Positions 11,113 to 21,230 of a stretch of DNA of 64,000 nucleotides are shown here, piece after piece. The notes beneath the pieces are model-generated. The model was not told where the DNA came from and searched no databases. It saw only the letters and a program-made list of their open reading frames with translations. This DNA is from Bugulina stolonifera (Eukaryota > Bryozoa > Gymnolaemata > Cheilostomatida > Bugulidae), in NCBI GenBank assembly GCA_935421135.1, contig OW285194.1, forward strand, positions 1,634,501-1,698,500, in the 5' to 3' direction. The translations under genes and the position numbers were made by a program. Positions within the stretch are counted from its first letter, which is position 1. The number at the start of each line of letters is the position of its first letter.

Positions 11113-14100
11113 TTATTGGCTATAACAATAGTCCTTCCACCTGGTATTCATAGTACTGGTGGGTGGTCTCCTTATGTTGTGTCTTCTATGTTGTCTACTT
11201 TGACCCTCCATCTCTGGGGCCATTATCTCCGTCTGAATTTTTGACTCTGTATCTTCATCATTCGTATTCATCTGTGAGGGATAATCTGCTGTCTGATTCT
11301 GTTCAGTCTTGATGTGTGTTATAGTGACATTGTCAAACTCTCCAAGTCTGCTTACAAGCTTTGCTCTTCTCAATGTTGGTTGCTGAGATTGCATCAGTAT
11401 TGCTTTTGCTGGCATTGAGTCAGTGAAGCAGTGCACTATTGTATGTTTAGTCAGTGATGACCAGTTCTCTAGACATGATACCAATGCTAATGCTTCTAGT
11501 TCACATATAGGCCACTTTTGCTCGGTCCTGCTCAGTTTTCTCGAGTAATATCCAATTGGGTGTAGCCTTCCCTTTCTTGATTGTGTAATCATTCCTCCTA
11601 TGGTAGTCAATCGGCATTTGCTGTAAACTATAAGTGGATGTGTCATATCAGGAGTTGTCAATCTTTGTCTATATGTCATGGCCAATTTGAGATCTTTGAC
11701 TATGTCCTCGTGTTTCCCATTCCAATTATTAGGTTGGTCGCCGTCTTCTGGTTCCTCTACTGCACCGTCCTCCTGAATCCCTGCTGTATAGACTGTTGAG
11801 GTGCGGTCCTGACACAAATCCAATAAAATTTGCGATCTTTCTTGATGTTTGGCTGTATCCTGATGCCATATGGGACTCTTCAGTAATAGCATAATTATGG
11901 TAAGTACTTTTATGAATGTGTGTATAGGTACACTGACACGGGTCCACCATGTGGGTTTAGTTCCTTTACTGGTTGCGGTGGCTGTACTGTAGATATCTTT
12001 ACCGACTTTATTAGTGGTTAAATTGTTGGCAGAATCAGTGTCCTTTGTTGTACAGCTTTTGGTTTCAGATATGTTGTGTATACCATGACTTGTTATAGCT
12101 TTATGCAGCTCCTCAAGTGCGTCTCTCTCAGTATACGGTCTTGTTAGATTGCCATGCTCATCTCTTTGGTCTGTTACTTGTTCAGTAGTGGTCGTGCATG
12201 GTTGTTTGTACTGCCTTGCACTTCCAGGTCTTGCTTTGTTTGTAATTCCGTGATTATAATGTTGATCATCTATTCTCCATGAAGAGTGCTTAGCAGGAGT
12301 TGTCTTCTGCCTCCAGTCTCTGTCTTCCCAGTGTAGCGGTACATCATTGGTTTCAAGTTCACGCTGTCGTTCATAAAAAAATTGTGGCCTGGTTTGCTGA
12401 AACTCACGTTGTCTGTCATTGTAGTGATCATAATTGCTTCTTGTATTGTAGTCGTTCCTCCACGTTTTCCTGTTTCCTGTCCTCCTCCAGGTTCGTTGAT
12501 GCCATCTGGGTGTGGAATTATAGTGCGGCCTATATTCTTGAAACGTTACTTTCTTCCTGCCATGATTCCACCGTAAATGCTCCTCAGGTTTATCTGTTAC
12601 GCATCTCTGTTCGATCATCGTTTCCAATTCCTTTATGCGTCTTGGCATGCTCCTTACTTCTTCATCTCTTCTAACATCTGATTGTATGTTGTTTACCTTT
12701 TCCGTCATCTTTTCTGTGATGCTCCTATTAGCTCCTCCTTCTATTATGATCATATGGTTTGTGCGTTCTATCCTCTGAGCAATCTTGAAAGCGTCTACAG
12801 ATGCTTTTATACTAGGATTATTTAACAGGGGTCGCTTGTAAGCTGGTGTTAACCCTGATATGAAAGCGCCCAATATAATTTGGTCACGTGCTTGCACATC
12901 CAGATTCGGATAAATACGGTTAGCCATTGAGCATATGCTGGAATAGTACTTCCCTATTGTCTCATTACTTTGTTTCTGCTTACTGTATAGGTCAACTGAA
13001 GATGCAATACCACAACTATCACTGAATTCCAATGACAATCGTCTGGTCAATTCCTCAAAGTTGTGCTTCAGAAATGGGGACTTCTCTACTATGTTCTTAT
13101 ACGTTATGAGTGCACCATCAGCCAAGTATAGCGGCAGAATCTTGGGCCACGTAGTCTCGTGAATGGATAGAGCTACCACTTGAAGATTGAATTCTTCCAT
13201 AAATTCTAGAAATGTGATACTGTCATTCGGTGAGTTGGTATATTTTTCCATCTCCGGTAGTCTTGTGGATATGTTTACTATTGGACTGTTCACATTTGAT
13301 ACTGTCGAGTTTTCCAATGTTTGTGCATTGTCTCCATCTCGGTATTGTCCTCTATGTGTAGGTGAGCGCCTTGTCACCCTATCTCTATTGTCTCCATATT
13401 CATCATCATCATCATATTGTAGTATGGGTCGCAATACTCTATCCTGCCTGTCCTTGTAACCATGACTCCTTTCTGTGTGCCTGCTACGAGGTTCGTATTC
13501 TCCATGTGCTGTCTCATCCCATCGTGTATGTGGATCCACATTCTCTTTACCTCTATAGATGTATTCTTGTTTCATGCGTTTATCGTGGTCCACTGAGTGT
13601 CCTTGTATACATCTGTTAGAACAAATATTCATTTTATGTTCAATGTCTAATTCTCCTTCATCTAACATGAAGGGGTTGGAGTTGTGTACCCTTTTCTCTA
13701 CGTGTGGGTATGTGTTTTGGAGTTGTCGGTTGTATCTTTCTGGTATGTGCACAAAGTTATGTCTATTGTCTATGTGTTTATGCTCTCCCTTGTAGACATA
13801 TTCTTGCTTCCTGTTGCGGTCATCGCTATTTGAATGTTCTTGTTGTATATTATAATGCCTGTTATCAACTCTGCGTTGTTGTGGCAACTCTAACAGTTCC
13901 TGGTCATCAGCCTGATGATGGTATTTAGAGTCGTATCCCCTTTGTTTTGTGCTTGGGTGTTGTTCTTGCTGTTGTACATTACCCCTCTTTGGTGTATAAC
14001 ACATTTGTGTTTCTCTATCAAAATGTGTATGTATATTTCTCCTGGACAGACTTTCGGAGTCATGGTCTGCTGTCTTGGCATTTACCATGTTACTCTTACC

Positions 14101-15087
14101 TATTATTTCTGGTAGTTGTCTGTCATGTATATCTAGGTGCCTGTGTCTGAATGTCTCAGAAAGTACAGGTCTTGTGATTTGTCCTTCTTCCTCTCTATAA
14201 TCAATATATAATGGGCTTCTGCATGTGTATCGACTTATACGATTTGAACTGGAGTTGTGTTCTCGTGTTACTGATGGTGTAGAGTGTATGATTGAGTGCC
14301 TGAACTCATTTCTGTCACGGTCTGTATCTTCTGGCCCTTGTAATTCTGTGAATGGTGATCGACTAGGTCGTAGTGGATCCATGTTTTCTTTATTCTCCTG
14401 TATCCTTCTCCTAATTGCCCTGTGTTCTTCCATCAGTCCCCTGAATTCTCTATTGAAGTCTTTGCATGTCTTAACAAAACTGTTCTCACAGCCTTCAAAG
14501 CTAGGTTGAGTTCTCGTGGTTGCCTGACTGAGTGTAACCAGTTCCTCATCCGATTCTCCTTCACACTCTGCTACGGTTGACTGGTGGTTATCAAGTCTCA
14601 CTTCCCTCTCAGCACTATCTATATACCTATAACCTCCTTGGTCATTGGATACTCTTAGTAGTACCTCTGGCTCCTCAGTTGTACTATTAGGCGTTTCCAT
14701 TCCTCGCTCCCTTTCGTGTCTGGCGAACCTGTCCGTCAGCCTGACAGGTGACATAAGCCTTCTAGCTCTTGCTCCTGTTAATTCCGTCACTCCTATCTTG
14801 CTGTCATTAGGTGTCTGGTATGTAAGCACCGTTGGTGCAGAAGTTCTTCCACCCATGGGTATCTCCATATCACTCCTAGTACGATGTTCTCGTTCAGATG
14901 TGTGTGGTGATGGAGGTGGTGGTAATGTAGACATTACATCTGTCGGTAGCAAGTATTCTACTTCTGGTGTACTGTCTGCTGTAGCGTTTATTGTTGGCAA
15001 GACTGACTCTTTCTTTTTGTGAGATTTGCGGCTGTCCAGCCCTAAAAGATACTTGCCAGTGTCTTTAAATGCACCCTTAAGATCCAT
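11113..15087 (-). CDS. Gag-like protein with C-terminal degraded RNase H (1324 aa)
   Basis: A single uninterrupted ORF starting with ATG about 250 bp inside the functional 5' LTR. Residues 1-600 are charged, low-complexity and rich in H, R, Q, D and E. Residues about 624-775 look like a retrotransposon Gag capsid domain (motifs FLEFMEEFNLQ and FISGLTPAYKRPLL). An Arg-rich stretch (840-900) could bind RNA in place of a zinc knuckle, which is absent. A hydrophobic segment lies at 1054-1072. Residues about 1148-1270 match the RNase H domain of Ty3/Gypsy polyproteins (IGYYSRKLSRTEQKWPICE, FTDSMPAKAIL, TADYPSQM), but the first catalytic Asp is replaced by Ser1156. Glu1196/1198, Asp1223 and Asp1268 remain. 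Protease, reverse transcriptase and integrase are missing, as if an internal deletion fused gag to the end of pol. The long open frame suggests recent function or recent amplification. Confidence 0.8.
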   Translation of the reverse strand: MDLKGAFKDTGKYLLGLDSRKSHKKKESVLPTINATADSTPEVEYLLPTDVMSTLPPPPSPHTSEREHRTRSDMEIPMGGRTSAPTVLTYQTPNDSKIGVTELTGARARRLMSPVRLTDRFARHERERGMETPNSTTEEPEVLLRVSNDQGGYRYIDSAEREVRLDNHQSTVAECEGESDEELVTLSQATTRTQPSFEGCENSFVKTCKDFNREFRGLMEEHRAIRRRIQENKENMDPLRPSRSPFTELQGPEDTDRDRNEFRHSIIHSTPSVTREHNSSSNRISRYTCRSPLYIDYREEEGQITRPVLSETFRHRHLDIHDRQLPEIIGKSNMVNAKTADHDSESLSRRNIHTHFDRETQMCYTPKRGNVQQQEQHPSTKQRGYDSKYHHQADDQELLELPQQRRVDNRHYNIQQEHSNSDDRNRKQEYVYKGEHKHIDNRHNFVHIPERYNRQLQNTYPHVEKRVHNSNPFMLDEGELDIEHKMNICSNRCIQGHSVDHDKRMKQEYIYRGKENVDPHTRWDETAHGEYEPRSRHTERSHGYKDRQDRVLRPILQYDDDDEYGDNRDRVTRRSPTHRGQYRDGDNAQTLENSTVSNVNSPIVNISTRLPEMEKYTNSPNDSITFLEFMEEFNLQVVALSIHETTWPKILPLYLADGALITYKNIVEKSPFLKHNFEELTRRLSLEFSDSCGIASSVDLYSKQKQSNETIGKYYSSICSMANRIYPNLDVQARDQIILGAFISGLTPAYKRPLLNNPSIKASVDAFKIAQRIERTNHMIIIEGGANRSITEKMTEKVNNIQSDVRRDEEVRSMPRRIKELETMIEQRCVTDKPEEHLRWNHGRKKVTFQEYRPHYNSTPRWHQRTWRRTGNRKTWRNDYNTRSNYDHYNDRQREFQQTRPQFFYERQRELETNDVPLHWEDRDWRQKTTPAKHSSWRIDDQHYNHGITNKARPGSARQYKQPCTTTTEQVTDQRDEHGNLTRPYTERDALEELHKAITSHGIHNISETKSCTTKDTDSANNLTTNKVGKDIYSTATATSKGTKPTWWTRVSVPIHTFIKVLTIIMLLLKSPIWHQDTAKHQERSQILLDLCQDRTSTVYTAGIQEDGAVEEPEDGDQPNNWNGKHEDIVKDLKLAMTYRQRLTTPDMTHPLIVYSKCRLTTIGGMITQSRKGRLHPIGYYSRKLSRTEQKWPICELEALALVSCLENWSSLTKHTIVHCFTDSMPAKAILMQSQQPTLRRAKLVSRLGEFDNVTITHIKTEQNQTADYPSQMNTNDEDTESKIQTEIMAPEMEGQSRQHRRHNIRRPPTSTMNTRWKDYCYSQ

Positions 15088-15339
15088 ATTGCAACAGTAA
15101 TTACTCGCTTTACAAAAACTGTTAATATAATAGTTCTTTCTCCAACGTATTATTTGTTTCTAGTATAATATAATATCTGTAGCCAACTCAAAATATAACA
15201 ATGCATCAATGTATAACTCTAGTAAAAGTAATAGTCAGTACTCTTTTACAACTCAAAAGAAAATATTAACTATAAAAAGTAATAGCAGCAGTTACGGACA
15301 CTGTTTGGTTACGAGTCGTTCTTTTCGAACCTTCAATTA
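15088..15339 (-). other. Leader of the inner element
   Basis: This lies between the functional 5' LTR and the ORF start. On the minus strand it begins TAATTGAAGGTTCGAAAAG. I could not assign a primer tRNA; GGTTCGAA resembles a T-loop motif rather than a 3' acceptor complement. Confidence 0.5.
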
Positions 15340-18155
15340 TGTCACGAGGGAAATGAATAATTTATATGATTGTGTATTGTGATGTTATATTGTATATGTG
15401 TATACTTATTATTATGTGTGCTGGTACACTAATGGTTCTAGGTGATATATATAATACATATAGACTGGTTGTGTTTGTATCCAATGGTTTGTGCAATGTA
15501 CTGTGTAATTTGAAATTATCTTCTCCTGTTAACCTCCAATAAATTTAAGAGAAGATAACTTTGGTTCTCATGTAATTTCTGTCTCACTAATTGATAGTTG
15601 TCTTCTCACGCCAATTATATCTCTATTGAGAGAAGATAACTTTTGACAATGACTCTTTGGTCCAATATTATGTGTGTATACCTCCTATATTCGATCAATT
15701 AATTTATGTAAACAAGTGTATTATGGTTCTAGGTTCTATGTGTAATGTAATGGTAGCACTCAGGACATATGCACTCAATATATTTATTTCCTCTCGTGGA
15801 CATACAATTGTAATCTCTCTATGTTGTAGAATATAATAATCCGAGTGACAGAATTGGGACTACCTCCCCTGGAGAATCTAGGTGTTCTATGAGTTACCCT
15901 ATCAACAGGTATTATCAAGCCAACGGCAAATTCAAGTATATCTCTTTCAAGAGAGCTGTGTATCAGGTACGTTATGAATTATTCACCTGGTAAATCAATC
16001 ACTTCGCAGGCCAATTTGAGGTTTAAGAATTGTTATATTTAAACTACCTCTAAGTGTATATGTACTATAACACCTCAGTGGAAGTGTATACTATTTTCTC
16101 ACTGGAAAAAATATTCGCTCAATCAAATTCTCCAAATCAATAGTTCAATGAAAGTCACTCAGTGATTCTGAATCCTCAATATGTGTTCAAATTAATTGTT
16201 CAATGTGCTGAATCCTATTTGCGATCAAAAACCAATTATCAGTGTCTGTAATTGCTGCGCACAATAAGTAATTGTCTTAGAAAAAATTATCTCCAATCTG
16301 TCAGTTTCAAAAATAATAATTCAATCTCTGATTATAGCAGTTACAATAATTGTCAGTCTGCCTCCTTATATAAAGGGAATATAAATTGTATAAAAACTTA
16401 CACTGAGTCCGTGTTCCCGAATATCTTCACAAGGGAAGAAAATTAATACTTAAAAATTATGAGCACTTAGCATTTACTCTATATGAAATGTCCTCATAGT
16501 GTCCTCCTTGTATGTAGTCTGTGTCTTCCTTGGAGGTGCTCTTTATGAGAGCTCTCTCTCTCTCTCTATGTGCTCTCTAAGTGTCCTAGGTGTGCTCTCT
16601 AAGTGTCCTAGGTGTGCTCTTCTCTTATTGTTTTCTCTTCGTCTTATATACTCCTTCCTGGGTTTTCCAATACCTATGTGTATTATTTTGGTCAGCAGCA
16701 ATCCATATCATAGGAAGATATATAATATTTTCTAGGTTAATCATCATATTTTTGGGATTTTTGTATTCCCAATCCGTCAACAACAAGGTGCAATAATGAG
16801 TCACTCATATGTATATTTTATATGGCCTTCCTTTCCTAGCATGGTGTAATGATTTCATGAGATTGCTTCTTGCTTGCGTTATCTTCATTTCGTATAATCT
16901 AGTGTTATATCTTTAGCGTATTTATCTTGTAGCCCGGCAGTCATCCCTTTTTTTTGGGTAATTCCATTAGTATGTTGACCTCATCCTTCTAATATATATC
17001 TACAGCATATAGAAATGAAACACCAACTACATGATGCAAGATAAAGGAATTTTAATTATTAGTGTTCATCTATGCAATTTCCAGTGCTGTCGTGAGCCTG
17101 TGTCATGGATGTCTATTTCACCATATAGATGTCAACTGATAATGCTGATGTCTACATATTGCACAAACAAATTGCGTATTGCTGTTTCATAAAGCTGGTG
17201 ACTTATTGACACTTAGTGTTCTTTCAATTATTAAAAAAAATTAATGTAAAAAAATTAGATGTTGTTATTAGTCAGCATACCAACATGTTGACTATCCTAA
17301 TTTGTTAGTCCTTACTACTTTACTACTCTGTGCAATATTGTTATATGAAACTATAATTTATGCTATTGGTACTCATTGCTATTTTATAAAATGTTATACT
17401 AATATACATCCTATACATATGTATATATATGTTATAAAGGCCTCCTGTATAAATATTATTTGTGTCGATGTATCCAAATTTATTGTTCCCTATACTAATG
17501 TAGTAAATGATTTGTTAAATGTGGTTGATAACATGACTCTCTAATAACTCGTACAAATATGATATTTGTGTATCCGGTTCACTATTTACACTCGCTCCAT
17601 ATAATTGTATATGAATTATAATAACTGTATCATACAGTTTTGCATTAAAAATTCGTTCCTCTCTTACCCTATCATATATATATATATATATATATATATC
17701 TATTTTTATTTTTTTTTCTATGGTTGATTAATCAGTGTAATAGTGACCTTACAGCTACCCAACTTGGGGCCTGGTCGCCAAACCTTTTATGAAAAAAATT
17801 ATATATATATATAAAAAAATTATTAACTCTATGTGTATGTTGCATATTCGTGACTATCCAAAACTGTGCTGTTTTCACTCTAATCCATCTCACCTTCAAT
17901 GTAATATAATGTAGAATAAGTCAACAAAAATTCCAAAATAATGTATCTGTTGCAGCTGTCATTAACCATATTATTAATATATATACATATATAGTCATGT
18001 CTGCTAACTAAGTCCACTTGTATAGTAATATTTTCCCATTGAATATTGGCTATTTATTAGTGTATGACATGCGTGTAGTCTATCTGTCACCCTCATCTGT
18101 TACGACCTTATTGCCCTGTTGTCTCTAGTCTATGTTGTCTATGTCATATCTGACA
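15340..18155 (-). repeat. Inner element 5' LTR (2816 bp)
   Basis: Same length as 7193-10008 and nearly identical. On the minus strand this is the upstream LTR and would carry the promoter. Confidence 0.92.
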
Positions 18156-18159
18156 CATG

Positions 18160-18338
18160 TAGATATTTTAGATACATATATATAAGGGTTTTTTATATAC
18201 AGAAGAAGGAGGAGTAGAGTAAGTAGAGAGAAAGTGGAAGAGAAGTTGAAGTGTAGTGTTAATAAAGTAAAAGTTAGATCTGCAAGTATCTAGACAACCC
18301 AGAAAAGGTTTATGGAATGAACAGTAGAATCCATAACA
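18160..18338 (+). repeat. Outer element 5' LTR, second part
   Basis: Continues the LTR interrupted at 7192; 93 + 179 bp gives 272 bp, exactly the length of the 3' LTR. An AATAAA signal is present near its end. Confidence 0.9.
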
Positions 18339-18360
18339 TTGGTGGCAGCGGTGGGATTCC
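18339..18360 (+). promoter_or_regulatory. Primer binding site, tRNA-Leu type
   Basis: TGGTGGCAGCGGTGGGATTC immediately follows the LTR and is complementary to the acceptor and T-arm end of tRNA-Leu including CCA. The same site is used by the element at 35154. Confidence 0.8.
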
Positions 18361-18672
18361 GGTCTAAACACTCTAACTGCTCAACACTTACAACTCGTAT
18401 TACACCGACTGACTTGGACAGTCATGGTTAGATGGATAGGGTAGACTATCTTGTAAGAGTCCAGCGTGAGCATGGTGTTTATGCCATAGCCTATCAAGCT
18501 GTGTATAGCTCATCAGGATCTACACCTAAGAGTAGTGAACCAGGAAGCTGGAGGATACTTTCTCTCTAATGACAATTGGATAGAAATTATTGTGTTATGT
18601 ATTTATTTTAGTTTTTGTAATTATTTTAATTTCATGAGTACTGTTTGTTGGTGCCTGTTATATCTCGTCGTT

Positions 18673-19270
18673 CAGATGGGGTATCCAGAATCTACGGTAG
18701 AATGGTATAATGCAACCTATAGGAGCCTCTAACCTTCTATTTGTGGAATCGATGCTACTAACATTGAAGTGAGCACAGGTGTGATGTTCAGATGGTGTAC
18801 CCAGTGTCTACTGTAGAATGGTATAATGCAACCTATAGGAGCCTCTAACCTTCTATTTGTGGGGCGTATACTACTAACATCAAAGTGAGCACAGGTGTGA
18901 TGTTGAAACAGATTGAGGAGACACGAGAATTACTTGTATCTACTAATGGTGCTAAAGACAAAACAGGACAATGGTATAAAAACGGAGATTTCTAACTAAG
19001 GAGTACTTGTCTGTTGCCTACTATATATTGATGTTCAGCTGGCATATCCAAAGTCTAATGTAGCTTAACACGGTTTAATGCAACCTATAGGAGCCTCTAA
19101 ACCTCTGCTTGGTTGGACTGATACTGCTTGCATTGAAGAGAGCACTGGTGTGATGTTCAGATGGTGTATCCAGTGTCTACTGTAGAATGGTATAATGCAA
19201 CCTATAGGAGCCTCTAACCTTCTATTTGTGGGACGTATACTACTAACATCGGAGTGAGCACAGGTGTCAT
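18673..19270 (+). repeat. Four copies of an about 115-bp repeat inside the outer element
   Basis: Copies begin near 18673, 18784, 19031 and 19152. Each contains TGCAACCTATAGGAGCCTCT followed by a GAGCACAGGTGTGATGT-like end. There is no sustained reading frame. This repeated interior makes up most of the element. Confidence 0.85.
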
Positions 19271-19475
19271 GTCCAGAATATTGAGGAGGCAAAGGAATAT
19301 CTTTGTATCTGCTACCGCTGATGCTAAAGACCAGACAAGACAATTGTGTAGAAACTAAGTTGTAAAACTAATGGACATATACTAAAACTTTCTTCTACTT
19401 TTCATGATCAGGTTATCCATTGTGTTTATCGATGTAGGTGTAGGTAATACCCACACCTCATCTAGGAGGGGAGAA

Positions 19476-19747
19476 TGTGGTAGATTTTAGAAGTGTTTTT
19501 GCAAGCTGGTATTGCAAGGCTAGGGAAGCTGTTGCTTTTTTACCTATATAATAGGAGTTAGCTACATGTAGCTATTTTAGATACATATATATAAGGGATT
19601 TTTATATACAGAAGAAGGAGGAGTAGAGTAAGTAGAGAGAAAGTGGAAGAGAAGTTGAAGTGTAGTGTTAATAAAGTAAAAGTTAGATCTGCAAGTGTCT
19701 AGACAACCCAGGAAAGGTTTATGGAATGAACAGTAGAATCCATAACA
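19476..19747 (+). repeat. Outer element 3' LTR (272 bp)
   Basis: An intact LTR with TG...CA ends, a TATATATAAGG-like promoter motif and AATAAA; preceded by the purine-rich tract at about 19464-19475. Confidence 0.9.
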
Positions 19748-20143
19748 TAACCCGTAGTGCTACCAGTAGTGCTATCAGTAGAGCTACCAGTAGTGCTACC
19801 AGCAGTGCTATCAGTAGCGCTACCAGTAGAGCTACCAGTAGTGCTATCAGTAGTGCTATCAGTAGTGCTATCAGTAGCGCAACCAGTAGAGCTACCAGTA
19901 GTGCTACCAGTAGTGCTACCAGCAGTGCTATCAGTAGTGCTATCAGTAGTGCTATCAGTAGTGCTACCAGTAGTGCTACCAGCAGTGCTATCAGTAGAGC
20001 TATCAGTAGTGCTATCAGTAGTGCTATCAGTAGTGCTACCAGCAGTACTATCAGTAGTGCTATTAGTAGTGCTACCAGTAGTACTATCAGTAGTGCTACC
20101 AGTAGTGCTACCAGTAGTGCTACCAGTTGCGCTACCATGCATT
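19748..20143. repeat. 12-bp minisatellite, about 33 copies
   Basis: Units CAGTAGTGCTAC and CAGTAGTGCTAT, with variants, in tandem. Because 12 is a multiple of three and the unit lacks stops in several frames, four long overlapping ORFs appear on both strands (Ser/Thr/Ala/Gly or Val/Leu repeats). I regard these as artefacts. Confidence 0.9.
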
Positions 20144-20414
20144 AGTTCCATCTACACACCCGTATGAGGTATTGCATTGTTAAGGTGTGCCTCCAGGGTT
20201 GGTATATTTACATAGCTGGAATATGTGTGTACCTGAACACCACAGGTGTTGATTTCCTTCATGTTGTTTATTTATTTATGCATTGTAATATAGTATATAG
20301 TATATTACCAACTTTAACTGTCCTTGAGCTTGTGTTCACAGGTTGATTATTATCCCGTGTTTATTGCTACAAGGTAATGACACAATATACGTACCATGGT
20401 TTCCTTTCTTCTAG

Positions 20415-20551
20415 TCAGATGTGATGTTTTACCAGGAGAGGTGGATATTGAATGTGGCTGTCCAGCTGCTAGAGCCCCACCAATTGAAGAATGTCTATTA
20501 TAATATAGTGTGTCTCCTATCACTGCATTTGAACCTGATGGCTATACTCTG
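20415..20551 (+). CDS. Candidate exon, duplicated locus copy A
   Basis: Bounded by a pyrimidine-rich AG acceptor and a GTAAGA donor. The frame starting Ser-Asp-Val-Met-Phe-Tyr-Gln-Glu-Arg-Trp is open throughout. Several differences from copy B (56619-56758) are silent in that frame (TTT/TTC, CAG/CAA, TTG/CTG). Copy A lacks one codon relative to B. No family recognised, and the joining exon cannot be fixed. Confidence 0.4.
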
Positions 20552-20787
20552 GTAAGACTATACAAGTATCTCGTACTTATGTCTAGATGAGTTTGTACCC
20601 ATTGCTCTTACCCACGGTCTCTACTTCTTATGTACACGGTTATTAAGATATATACCTTGTTGACATTCATACTACAGATTTGTAACTTGGTCTTGGTAAA
20701 GCTACTAAGTATCACGTCTTATATATTAATAGATAGGTGCTCGTATCTGATGAATAGAGTTACCATATTCAGTATGTGTATTCTTAG

Positions 20788-20880
20788 CTGACTCAAAGTG
20801 TAGTGCTGATGGTACCAGATGTGTCTGTAAACAAGGAATAGTGCAATATGCAGGGGCTGTCTGCCAGCAACATCTCCAAG
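20788..20880 (+). CDS. Cysteine-rich exon, copy A
   Basis: A 93-bp exon between TTCTTAG and GTAAGT encodes a short module with KCSADGTRCVCKQG and CQQ. The Cys spacing is like EB or EGF-type extracellular modules. Copy B at 56984-57076 has the same boundaries with three differences. It probably belongs to a secreted or membrane-bound multi-exon protein. Confidence 0.55.
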
Positions 20881-21230
20881 GTAAGTGTTCATCTACTCAA
20901 TCTCTGCATTTTACTGTCTGGATATCTCTTGTCTTGCCACCTTGTTGAACAACAGAGCACTGGAGAAGTGAAGTGTTGATATACTCTGTTGATCCTAGTT
21001 GTACTTTCACTTGCATATCATATACATTGTAAATGTACTTTATCACAGCACACCCTTGTTGTAAGTGTGCAGGCAACATGTGCCCAACAATAGTTTGGTT
21101 TGCTGCTGCGCCGACGTTTTAGTATTTAAGCTTGACCATGTCAAAATCAACCATAAGTTCAAGTGAAGTGCGCCGTGTCATAGGTTTAGGCCCTACATAC
21201 GTGGTAGTCTGGCCTACTAAATTTTAACAG

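Larger units (their letters stand above)
7193..18155 (-). mobile_element. Inner non-autonomous LTR retrotransposon (10.96 kb)
   Basis: Two LTRs of exactly 2816 bp each (7193-10008 and 15340-18155) flank a 5.3 kb interior. The termini are TGTCA...TGACA, and the 4-bp duplication CATG lies at 7189-7192 and 18156-18159. The coding ORF and a polypurine tract on the minus strand show that the element runs right to left, so 15340-18155 is the functional 5' LTR. By eye the LTRs differ at about ten positions, so insertion is recent and later than that of the outer element. The interior encodes a Gag-like protein with a relic RNase H but no protease, reverse transcriptase or integrase, so mobility would need a partner element. 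Confidence 0.9.
7100..19747 (+). mobile_element. Outer non-coding LTR element (TRIM-like), interrupted by a nested insertion
   Basis: Two 272-bp LTRs starting TGTGGTAGATTTTAG and ending CCATAACA bound the element: the split 5' copy (7100-7192 plus 18160-18338) and the intact 3' copy (19476-19747). Directly after the 5' LTR is TGGTGGCAGCGGTGGGATTC, complementary to the 3' end of a eukaryotic tRNA-Leu, a typical primer binding site. A purine-rich tract, AGGAGGGGAGAA, precedes the 3' LTR. Without the nested element it is only about 1.7 kb and has no ORF, which fits a terminal-repeat retrotransposon in miniature that depends on proteins from elsewhere. The two LTRs differ at about four sites. It sits within a minisatellite; I could not find a clean target-site duplication. 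Confidence 0.85.

Noticed and set aside
19699..20167. Long Ser/Thr or Val/Leu repeat ORFs on both strands
   Set aside because: They are produced by the 12-bp minisatellite unit and appear in four frames at once.
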